From CAYVMP01 sp964452635 (GTDB taxonomy: Bacteria > Patescibacteriota > Minisyncoccia > Phycocordibacterales > DATDWN01), in the NCBI GenBank assembly GCA_964452635.1, contig CAYVMP010000022.1:1-9569 (forward strand): 9,569 bases of DNA, in the 5' to 3' direction. The stretch's first letter is position 1. Every line of letters starts with the position of its first letter. The notes under the pieces are model-generated. The model searched no databases. It was not told where the DNA came from and worked only from the letters and a program-made list of their open reading frames with translations. A program made the position numbers and the translations under genes. This document shows positions 1 through 4,095 of this stretch, one piece after another.

Positions 1-232
1 GGCCGGAAGGTTCTCTCCTTGAGGTTGGGGAGAGAAAGGTCGCTCTGTTTTTTTGGGTGACCATACGCCTCCATGGAAGGGATGTTTCTCTCGCGAAGGT
101 GAGAGAAAAATCTCTTTTGAGACTGGGGTTGCCGCCCAGTCTTTCACTGAGCAAAACTTTAGGGTTTTTCGTACACCTTTGGAAAAGGTGTACGAGTGCA
201 GGTGTGGGAAGTTCCACCTTTCCTCTCACTAA
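1..232. repeat. Hairpin-dense non-coding segment, 5' edge of the accessory cassette
   Basis: I see no convincing gene here. The stretch holds successive perfect inverted repeats: TTCTCTCC/GGAGAGAA (11-18/29-36), TTTCTCTC/GAGAGAAA (85-92/101-108), AGACTGGG/CCCAGTCT (120-127/135-142) and CGTACACCTTT/AAAGGTGTACG (170-180/184-194, loop GGA), with a shorter GGTC/GACC pair at 38-41/59-62. An ORF through 57-251 only threads these hairpins and resembles no family I know. The segment runs directly into the structured repeat starting at 233. It may be the 3' part of a large structured RNA or of a preceding cassette that begins outside the window. The strand is unknown. Confidence 0.6.
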
Positions 233-460
233 TTTTAGAGTCGCCCAGTAGTGCGACTCTAAAAAACCACTACAACCGCTCTTAAGGTTTTCGGAGTCAC
301 CCTGTTTGTGTGCATGATACACAAACAAAAACTCCTTCGGGGAATGGTGGCGCACAGTGTGTGTCAACCAATTCTCCTTCTTATTCAATCAGCATTCATG
401 CGGTACTCAAGAGTACATATGGAATGTGGGTTGATAGGAATTAAATCAAAAATATGCTTG
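233..460 (+). ncRNA. Structured ~200-nt repeat, copy A (putative RNA, leader of the 527 gene)
   Basis: This is one of two diverged copies; the other is at 1159-1350. Order of parts: a 12-bp hairpin TTTTAGAGTCGC/GCGACTCTAAAA (233-244/253-264); a block containing AAGGTTTTCGGAGT; hairpin GTTTGTGT/ACACAAAC (304-311/319-326), enclosed by GGAGT/ACTCC (293-297/331-335); the block ACTCCTTCGGGGAATGGTG with a possible C(UUCG)G tetraloop; the block AATTCTCCTTCTTATTCAAT; and a closing stem TCAACC/GGTTGA (364-369/429-434), which contains CATTC/GAATG and an inner GTACTC/GAGTAC. One pair of the closing stem changes in a compensatory way in copy B. It lies upstream of the 527 gene, so it may be its leader or a free RNA. 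I match it to no known RNA family. Confidence 0.6.
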
Positions 461-492
461 GCACCGGAGGTTAATATCTGGTGCACCACCTC
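461..492 (+). promoter_or_regulatory. Possible H-type pseudoknot in the leader of the 527 gene
   Basis: GCACC (461-465) pairs with GGTGC (480-484), and GAGGT (467-471) pairs with ACCTC (488-492). The order 1-2-1'-2' is that of an H-type pseudoknot. It sits 22 nt before the Shine-Dalgarno sequence of the 527 gene. The next stretch, with several GGGG/GGGAG tracts, carries the ribosome binding site, so the fold could affect translation. The motif resembles small pseudoknot riboswitches in layout only; I cannot match it to a class. Because the two stems are also mutually compatible as alternative simple hairpins, the pseudoknot is only one reading. Confidence 0.4.
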
Positions 493-526
493 AGGGAATT
501 ATCTGGGGAGAAAAGGGAGAGCTACA

Positions 527-1171
527 ATGTTTACGAATACATTGTACGGAGTCCGTGCGAATATCGAATCATGCTGTGGGATTGAGGCAAAAAAGTACCT
601 GCTTCGCCTCTCGCAGGTGATTGGTGGGGAGGTCGTTGAAGTTACTCTCCCTGCTGATCAGGTGGATCCGTCCACCGAAGATTTTAACCAAACTCTCACG
701 ACGTGGAGGTTGGTTGGTGCAGAAGACATGAATCGCCTCATTGCCGAAAGGCGTGAGATCAAACAATACCCGATTGGCCAACTGTGGCCTGTCGGGCCAT
801 GGAGCAACCAGCCGGATTCGGAGGTTTTCGACCATGCAGGTTTAACCTGCATGGTGCGAAAGCACCCAGTATACCTGCACATGCAGGGGTACGTGGGTGT
901 CCCGACGGGACACCCACTGTTTGGGAATGAGGATTTCCAGATGGCCGAGGATGATGAGGGTTTCCGTGAAGAGATCACGTACCACGGCCATCTGGACGAA
1001 GATCGTGGGGTGTGGTGGTTTGGGGTCGACGGTGCCCACAACGGGCAGTCGACTGTCTGGGACTACCGAGATAAATTTCTAGATAAAACCAAATATCTAG
1101 GGGTTGAGGAGGTGAAGGCAACTCTCCGCTCGATAGCGGATGAGCTGGCTCAAGTACAAGTCGCTCAATAG
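527..1171 (+). CDS. Phage-type hypothetical protein with a GYVxVPxGHP...WWFGxDxAH domain
   Basis: The protein has 214 residues. I chose ATG 527 because GGGAGAG (515-521) is a well-placed Shine-Dalgarno; an upstream in-frame GTG at 308 would run through the structured repeat. Residues 90-214 resemble an uncharacterised domain I remember from actinobacterial and phage hypothetical proteins: GPW..PD...F.HAGL.C (90-108), GYVGVPTGHPLFG (121-133), WWFGVDGAH (163-171), and a C-terminal helix of the form VEEVKATLRSIADEL (193-207). The N-terminal ~85 residues are not recognised. No catalytic residues are known to me. The coding DNA holds several perfect inverted repeats (831-855, 893-917, 937-995, 1079-1100), which is odd. 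By eye it is more GC-rich than the core genes. Context (repeat copies on both sides, a tRNA with duplicated end nearby) suggests a transferred cassette. Confidence 0.75.
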   Translation: MFTNTLYGVRANIESCCGIEAKKYLLRLSQVIGGEVVEVTLPADQVDPSTEDFNQTLTTWRLVGAEDMNRLIAERREIKQYPIGQLWPVGPWSNQPDSEVFDHAGLTCMVRKHPVYLHMQGYVGVPTGHPLFGNEDFQMAEDDEGFREEITYHGHLDEDRGVWWFGVDGAHNGQSTVWDYRDKFLDKTKYLGVEEVKATLRSIADELAQVQVAQ

Positions 1172-1350
1172 TGCGACTCTAAAAAATCACTACCAACTGC
1201 TCAAAAGGTTTTCGGAGTAACCCTGTTTGTGTGCATAACACATGAACGAAAACTCCTTCGGGGAATGGTGAGTGTGCATGCACATCCAATCAATTCTCCT
1301 TCTTATTCAATTTGTATTCACTCAGAATGTAATTTGATTGGAACTTTAAA
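1159..1350 (+). ncRNA. Structured ~200-nt repeat, copy B
   Basis: This is the second copy of the 233-460 repeat, about 920 bp downstream. It overlaps the last codons and the TAG stop of the 527 gene. Shared blocks are AGTCGC/GCGACT (1159-1164/1173-1178), AAGGTTTTCGGAGT, CCCTGTTTGTGTGCAT, ACTCCTTCGGGGAATGGTG, AATTCTCCTTCTTATTCAAT and GAATGT. The closing stem is CCAATCA/TGATTGG (1286-1292/1335-1341), where copy A has TCAACC/GGTTGA; a C-G pair in A is a T-A pair in B. The inner GTACTC/GAGTAC hairpin of copy A is missing, while ATTC/GAAT is kept. No gene follows on this strand: the copy runs into a strong terminator at 1358-1400, so here it would be a short 3' RNA. Confidence 0.6.
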
Positions 1351-1357
1351 AAAATCA

Positions 1358-1400
1358 AAAAAACAAAAACCACTGATCCAATCAGTGGTTTTTGTTTTTT
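1358..1400. terminator. Strong bidirectional intrinsic terminator
   Basis: A perfect 20-bp inverted repeat (1358-1377/1381-1400) with loop CCA has core CCACTGAT/ATCAGTGG flanked by A-rich and T-rich arms, so it can end transcription from either side. On the plus strand it would close the repeat copy B and the 527 transcript. On the minus strand it lies just past the duplicated tRNA-Val 3' end, so a tRNA-Val transcript reading through its structured element would end here. Confidence 0.85.
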
Positions 1401-1419
1401 TGTGCGGGATACAGGAGTC
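1398..1419 (-). repeat. Duplicated 3' end of tRNA-Val (possible att site)
   Basis: On the minus strand this repeats the tRNA-Val 3' end and first trailer bases (1533-1554) with 21 of 22 identical. It includes the whole CCTGT half of the T stem and the ATCCCGC acceptor strand. The single difference is G to C at T-loop position 59, so GAGTCC becomes GACTCC; the tRNA-Leu duplicate at 3955 has the same change. The true match therefore starts at tRNA position 60. It is not a second tRNA gene because no 5' half exists. A direct repeat of a tRNA 3' end beginning in the T loop is typical of tyrosine-recombinase attachment sites. Confidence 0.75.
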
Positions 1420-1537
1420 TCTCCCTCATATTTTTAAAATCGACATTTTAAAAATATGAGGGCGCAAATTTTCGACAAGCTCTGGTGAGCTCGTAGACCG
1501 AAAATTTGTTCTCGTCCTGGCAAAAAACTACGTTTTG
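1420..1537 (-). ncRNA. tRNA-linked structured element downstream of tRNA-Val
   Basis: Read on the minus strand from the tRNA 3' end, it has: a short AAAAC/GTTTT hairpin; the conserved block AGGACGAGAACA (1507-1518); stem 1 AAATTTTCG/CGAAAATTT (1499-1507/1466-1474), holding an inner stem AGCTC/GAGCT (1478-1491) with loop ACCA; an 18-bp perfect stem 2 (1423-1440/1445-1462) with loop GTCG; and the block AGAGACTCC leading into the duplicated tRNA end. The same order, conserved blocks and loops occur after tRNA-Leu (3836-3960) with different stem sequences. No ORF is present. It is probably co-transcribed with tRNA-Val. Whether it acts as RNA or as a mobile DNA element is open. Confidence 0.65.
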
Positions 1538-1610
1538 TGCGGGATACAGGACTCGAACCTGTGACCTTTTCAGTGTAAATGAATTGCTCTACCAACTGAG
1601 CTAATCCCGC
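1538..1610 (-). tRNA. tRNA-Val, anticodon UAC
   Basis: On the minus strand the acceptor GCGGGAT/ATCCCGC is perfect. The D stem is GCTC/GAGC, the anticodon stem is ATTCA/TGAAA with loop TTTACAC (anticodon TAC, reading GUA), and the T arm is ACAGG-TTCGAGT-CCTGT. The outermost anticodon pair 27-43 is an A-A mismatch. Discriminator base A73 is at 1538. CCA is not encoded (the trailer begins CAAAAC). A promoter lies immediately upstream, so the 5' leader would be only a few nt. The anticodon fixes the identity as valine. Confidence 0.95.
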
Positions 1611-1619
1611 GATGAATTA

Positions 1620-1648
1620 TTTATACACTATAAAAACTCATAATTCAA
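1620..1648 (-). promoter_or_regulatory. Promoter of tRNA-Val
   Basis: On the minus strand, TTGAAT (-35, plus 1643-1648) and TATAAA (-10, plus 1620-1625) are separated by exactly 17 bp. The predicted start is about 3 nt before the mature tRNA 5' end. The tRNA-Leu promoter has the same TTGAAT box and the same spacing. Confidence 0.65.
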
Positions 1649-1684
1649 GGTGTGTGTTAATGAGTGGTGCATATGCCTAGTAGA

Positions 1685-1717
1685 TATTATTTTTGAAATG
1701 GGATATCATTTTCAAAA
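1685..1717 (+). promoter_or_regulatory. Probable uppS -10 box and overlapping inverted repeat
   Basis: TATTAT (1685-1690) is a good -10 box, but I see no clear -35. Immediately after it lies the inverted repeat TTTTGAAATG/CATTTTCAAAA (1691-1700/1707-1717, one bulge). This would be at the very 5' end of the mRNA and touches the ATG at 1717. It could be an operator or a 5' stabilising hairpin. Confidence 0.35.
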
Positions 1718-2406
1718 TGAACACACAGGGGCATATTCCACACTGTATTGGGGTTATCATGGATGGTAATCGGAGATGGGCAAAGGCAAAGGGGTTGCCG
1801 ACATTTCAAGGGCACGCACGAGGTCGTGAGGTACTCAAAGATTTTCTCACATGGTGCAAGGAGGCAGGGGTACGAAATGTCGTATCGTTTGCCTTTTCGA
1901 CTGAAAACTGGAATCGGTCTCCCGAAGAAGTTTCCTTTCTGCTCGATTTGATTCGAACCATCTTAAAAGATGAGCGAGAAAATTTCATTAAAGAAAAAGT
2001 GTGTGTACGGTTCGTTGGTGACATATCTCGCTTTCCACAGGATATTCAAGAGGGGATGAAGCGAGTTACTCAAGATACAGAGGAGTTCACTGACCTGTCC
2101 CTTTTCCTCGCGCTATCGTACGGTGGACGAGATGAGATAGTGCACGCAGTCAATGAATGTATTCGAGAGGGTATTAACCCTGTGACTGTTGCCGACATGT
2201 CAGCACACATGTATACATATCCAATGCCTGATCCAGATCTCATCATCAGAACATCAGGTGAGATGCGCACGTCTGGATTTTTGCCGTGGCAAGGAGTGTA
2301 TAGTGAACTATTTTTTACAGATACATTGTGGCCTGATTTCTCACAAGAAGAATTTAAAAAAATTCTTGAAGAATACTCACACAGAGAGCGACGAATGGGG
2401 AAGTAG
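1717..2406 (+). CDS. uppS: Isoprenyl (undecaprenyl) diphosphate synthase
   Basis: This cis-prenyltransferase condenses isopentenyl diphosphate onto farnesyl diphosphate to make undecaprenyl diphosphate, the lipid carrier for cell-wall glycans; it is a peripheral cytoplasmic enzyme. With ATG 1717 it has 229 residues, close to the family's usual ~240. Signatures seen: IMDGNRRWA with catalytic Asp16, GHARG (32-36), FSTENWNRS (60-68), YGGR, RTSGEMR (178-184) and FLPWQ..YSE (188-197) followed by TLWPDF (203-208). An in-frame TTG at 1693 would add eight residues, but ATG fits the family start better. No Shine-Dalgarno is visible, in keeping with a short leader from the TATTAT box at 1685. It is first gene of an operon with the pseudouridine synthase (9-bp gap) and rplS. 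Confidence 0.95.
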   Translation: MNTQGHIPHCIGVIMDGNRRWAKAKGLPTFQGHARGREVLKDFLTWCKEAGVRNVVSFAFSTENWNRSPEEVSFLLDLIRTILKDERENFIKEKVCVRFVGDISRFPQDIQEGMKRVTQDTEEFTDLSLFLALSYGGRDEIVHAVNECIREGINPVTVADMSAHMYTYPMPDPDLIIRTSGEMRTSGFLPWQGVYSELFFTDTLWPDFSQEEFKKILEEYSHRERRMGK

Positions 2407-2415
2407 TATATTCCA

Positions 2416-3177
2416 ATGAAGCCAACTATTCTATATGAAGATGACGATGTCCTTGCGGTGAATAAACCCGCAGGGCTTCTTGTACACGGTGATGGGAGAG
2501 CGACAGAGGATACGCTTGTCGATTGGGTTTTGCACGAGTACCCAGATACTGTGCACGTTGGTGAGTCGGGGAGAGCACAGGATGGTACAGTGTTTCCACG
2601 TCCCGGTATTATACATCGTCTCGATAGGGAGACGAGTGGTGTCATGCTCATTGCAAAAAACCAAGAATCGTTCATGCATTTAAAATCGCAATTTCAACAT
2701 CATGAGATCAAAAAGGAGTACCACGCATTTGTGTATGGAGAAATGAAAACAGATACAGGGGTGATTGACCGACCGATTGGTCGAAGTGCGCAGGATTTTC
2801 GACTATGGTCTGCACAGCGTGGTGCAAAAGGTGAAATGCGTGAGGCGGTGACGGAGTATGTTGTGGTGATGCGATCAAAAGGCTATACGTTTGTTCACGT
2901 GTTTCCTAAAACAGGTAGAACCCATCAAATTCGAGTGCATTTCAAGGCAATCCACTATCCACTTGTCGCGGATTCTCAGTATGCCCCTAATCGTGATAAC
3001 AGTCTTGGGTTTGAACGTCTCGCACTGCATTCGTACGAAGTAACATTTCGAAAAATGGATGGGTCAATTCAGTCTGTCAGAGCACCTTACCCAGAGGATT
3101 TCTCACTGGCGTATATGATATATTGCAAAAGTAATGTGGGTGTGTTAGATTACTACAACTATGGCAGAAACAAGTAA
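2416..3177 (+). CDS. RluA-family RNA pseudouridine synthase
   Basis: The enzyme isomerises specific uridines in rRNA or tRNA to pseudouridine. The 253-residue protein shows the RluA motif HRLDRETSG (67-75), with catalytic Asp70, after the family-typical N-terminal strand ILYEDDDVLAVNKPAGLLVH (5-24). The uridine-binding motif KTGRTHQIRVH (165-175) follows. There is no N-terminal S4 domain, so this is a short form like RluA or RluC/D without S4; the target site cannot be told from sequence. It starts 9 bp after uppS and its last 17 bp overlap the start of rplS, so the three genes are almost certainly one transcript. The final ~20 residues (after PYPEDF) look non-conserved and may be an extension shaped by the overlap. 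Confidence 0.93.
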   Translation: MKPTILYEDDDVLAVNKPAGLLVHGDGRATEDTLVDWVLHEYPDTVHVGESGRAQDGTVFPRPGIIHRLDRETSGVMLIAKNQESFMHLKSQFQHHEIKKEYHAFVYGEMKTDTGVIDRPIGRSAQDFRLWSAQRGAKGEMREAVTEYVVVMRSKGYTFVHVFPKTGRTHQIRVHFKAIHYPLVADSQYAPNRDNSLGFERLALHSYEVTFRKMDGSIQSVRAPYPEDFSLAYMIYCKSNVGVLDYYNYGRNK

Positions 3178-3592
3178 ACAGACACAGATTCAATCTCCAG
3201 TAGATATTTCCGCTCGAAAGGCGATGAATATTCGTTCTGGTAATACAGTTCGTGTGTGGCAGAAAATCCAAGAAAAAGGCAAAACTCGATTACAGGCGTA
3301 TGAGGGTTTGGTTATTGCTGTAAAACATGGCAAGGAAGCCGGATCTACATTTACAGTGCGACGTGTTGCCTCAGGTGTTGGTATGGAGAAAATTTTCCCT
3401 CTCTACTCTCCAATGATTGACTCAGTGGAAACTCTCAAGCGCTCTCAGGTTCGACGTGCAAAGCTCTATCATATTCGAGACAAAGCAGCTAAGGAGATTC
3501 GTCGACAGATGCGAAACATTCGATCAGTTAAGACTGTTGATACAGTGTCGGATGAAGTTGAAACAGAAGTGGAGGCTGAGACTACAGAATAA
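3161..3592 (+). CDS. rplS: Large ribosomal subunit protein bL19
   Basis: bL19 sits at the 30S-50S interface of the ribosome. The protein has 143 residues. The family core runs from about residue 20 to 115: NIRSGNTVRVWQKI, YEGLVIAVKHG, TFTVRRVASGVGMEKIFPLY and VRRAKLYHIRDKAAKEIR. After it comes a ~25-residue acidic tail rich in Glu, Val and Thr, beyond the usual ~115-residue length. ATG 3161 lies inside the end of the upstream pseudouridine synthase gene (17-bp overlap) with no clear Shine-Dalgarno, so translation is probably coupled. An intrinsic terminator follows at once. Confidence 0.97.
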   Translation: MAETSKQTQIQSPVDISARKAMNIRSGNTVRVWQKIQEKGKTRLQAYEGLVIAVKHGKEAGSTFTVRRVASGVGMEKIFPLYSPMIDSVETLKRSQVRRAKLYHIRDKAAKEIRRQMRNIRSVKTVDTVSDEVETEVEAETTE

Positions 3593-3602
3593 AAACAAAA
3601 TG

Positions 3603-3622
3603 CACCCGAAAGGGTGTTTTTT
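3603..3622 (+). terminator. Terminator of the uppS-rplS operon
   Basis: Stem CACCC/GGGTG (3603-3607/3612-3616) with a GAAA tetraloop is followed by TTTTTT. It begins 10 bp past the rplS stop. Confidence 0.9.
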
Positions 3623-3639
3623 GTATTTTCTAATGAGGA

Positions 3640-3668
3640 TTGAATATTAATGTATATTTATGTATTAT
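3640..3668 (+). promoter_or_regulatory. Promoter of tRNA-Leu
   Basis: TTGAAT (3640-3645) and TATTAT (3663-3668) are separated by 17 bp. The predicted start is near 3675, about 30 nt before the tRNA. The -35 box matches that of tRNA-Val. Confidence 0.65.
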
Positions 3669-3704
3669 GTGACTACCTCATTATTTTGTAGTGTGGATAC
3701 ACCT

Positions 3705-3789
3705 GCCCAGGTGTTGAAATTGGTAGACAAGCACCCTTGAGGTGGGTGTGCCGTAAGGTGTGGAGGTTCGAGTCCTCTCCTGGGCACCA
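3705..3789 (+). tRNA. tRNA-Leu, anticodon GAG, CCA present
   Basis: The acceptor GCCCAGG/CCTGGGC is perfect. The D stem is TTG/CAA, the anticodon stem CACCC/GGGTG has loop TTGAGGT (anticodon GAG, reading CUC/CUU), the class II variable arm is TGCC-GTAA-GGTG, and the T arm is GGAGG-TTCGAGT-CCTCT. Discriminator A73 is at 3786 and is followed by CCA (3787-3789). That CCA is shared with the 5' arm of the terminator, so it may be there by the terminator's needs. The bases before it form ACACCTG/CAGGTGT across the tRNA 5' end, a possible competing hairpin. Confidence 0.97.
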
Positions 3790-3826
3790 AAACAAAAAAC
3801 TGCTGAAAGGCAGTTTTTTGTTTTGG
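3787..3826 (+). terminator. Terminator directly at the tRNA-Leu 3' end
   Basis: A perfect 17-bp stem (3787-3803/3810-3826) with loop TGAAAG has GC core ACTGC/GCAGT and a run of six T followed by GTTTTGG. It starts with the CC of the tRNA CCA end. Confidence 0.85.
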
Positions 3827-3835
3827 CCACAGGAA

Positions 3836-3954
3836 ACAAAACGAAGTTTTGTGTGAGGACGAGAACAGGTTGGCGGTATACGCTCGCACCAGCGAGTGTC
3901 GCCAATCTGCGTTTTGATTTTTAATGAGTGTCGACGAATTAAAAATCAAAAAGA
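3836..3954 (+). ncRNA. tRNA-linked structured element downstream of tRNA-Leu
   Basis: This is the homologue of the element after tRNA-Val, in the same orientation relative to the tRNA. Parts in order: hairpin ACAAAAC-GAA-GTTTTGT (3836-3852); conserved AGGACGAGAACA (3856-3867); stem 1 AGGTTGGCG/CGCCAATCT (3867-3875/3900-3908, one G-T pair), holding CTCGC/GCGAG (3883-3896) with loop ACCA; stem 2 TTTTGATTTTTAAT/ATTAAAAATCAAAA (3912-3925/3938-3951) with a loop containing GTCG; and AGAGACTCC (3952-3960) running into the duplicated tRNA-Leu end. The stems differ in sequence from the Val copy but all still pair. Unlike the Val copy, a terminator separates it from its tRNA, so it may be transcribed only by readthrough or act as DNA. 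Confidence 0.65.
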
Positions 3955-3972
3955 GACTCCTCTCCTGGGCAC
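3955..3972 (+). repeat. Duplicated 3' end of tRNA-Leu (possible att site)
   Basis: This repeats tRNA positions 3770-3787 with 17 of 18 identical, including the 3' half of the T stem and the CCTGGGC acceptor strand. The only difference is G to C at T-loop position 59, exactly as in the tRNA-Val duplicate. It lies 185 bp downstream of the original. The Val duplicate lies 135 bp downstream of its own. CCA is absent (ACACAA follows). Confidence 0.75.
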
Positions 3973-4003
3973 ACAAAAACCGCAAAAGCGGATTTTTTGT
4001 GCC
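3968..4003 (+). terminator. Terminator after the duplicated tRNA-Leu end
   Basis: A 16-bp stem with two mismatches (3968-3983/3988-4003), core CCGC-AAAA-GCGG, is followed by a T6 run within the 3' arm. The 5' arm starts inside the duplicated acceptor strand (GGCACA). This is probably the terminator that originally followed the tRNA. Confidence 0.75.
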
Positions 4004-4011
4004 GAATGAGT

Positions 4012-4057
4012 AGGGTCTCGGAGACTCCTCTCCCGATAAAAACACCGAAGGCTTTTT
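4012..4057 (+). repeat. Decayed third element end: GAGACTCCTCTCC plus terminator relic
   Basis: GAGACTCCTCTCC (4021-4033) repeats the end of the Leu element and the first bases of its duplicated tRNA end (3954-3965), then diverges at CGATAAAAAC. It forms a bulged hairpin AGG-GTCT/AGAC-T-CCT (4012-4029). AAAAACACC-GAA-GGCTTTTTT (4038-4057) after it looks like a weak or decayed terminator, as if a third unit once ended here. The body of such a unit is missing. Confidence 0.4.
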
Positions 4058-4067
4058 TAAGTATTTA

Positions 4068-4076
4068 TGATATCCT
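4068..4076 (+). promoter_or_regulatory. Extended -10 promoter of the 4096 gene
   Basis: TGATATCCT has the extended -10 form TG-N-TATNNT. The predicted start is near 4083, just before the Shine-Dalgarno. Confidence 0.45.
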
Positions 4077-4095
4077 ATTAGCAGGAGAGTAAACT

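Noticed and set aside
57..251. 64-residue plus-strand ORF at the left edge
   Set aside because: It starts from a weak codon, crosses four perfect hairpins and the structured repeat, and shows no recognisable protein pattern.
658..1041. Minus-strand ORFs opposite the 527 gene
   Set aside because: The plus frame has the recognised domain and a Shine-Dalgarno; the opposite frames have neither.
1..1350. CRISPR array or integron attC cassette array
   Set aside because: The hairpins differ from one another with no regular repeat-spacer spacing, and I could not find attC core-site sequences in the right arrangement in the repeats.
1398..1419. Second tRNA gene or tRNA pseudogene at the duplicated ends (also 3955-3972)
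   Set aside because: Only the T-loop-to-acceptor part is present, without any D or anticodon arm.
1229..1459. 76-residue plus-strand ORF
   Set aside because: It reads through repeat copy B, the bidirectional terminator, the duplicated tRNA end and an AT-rich hairpin.
2070..2675. 201-residue minus-strand ORF
   Set aside because: It lies opposite uppS and the RluA-type gene, which have clear family motifs; its Ser/Arg/Thr-rich composition is typical of an antisense shadow.
3665..4045. 126-residue minus-strand ORF containing an RRGLEPP-type stretch
   Set aside because: This is the well-known false translation of an antisense tRNA; it covers tRNA-Leu and its element.
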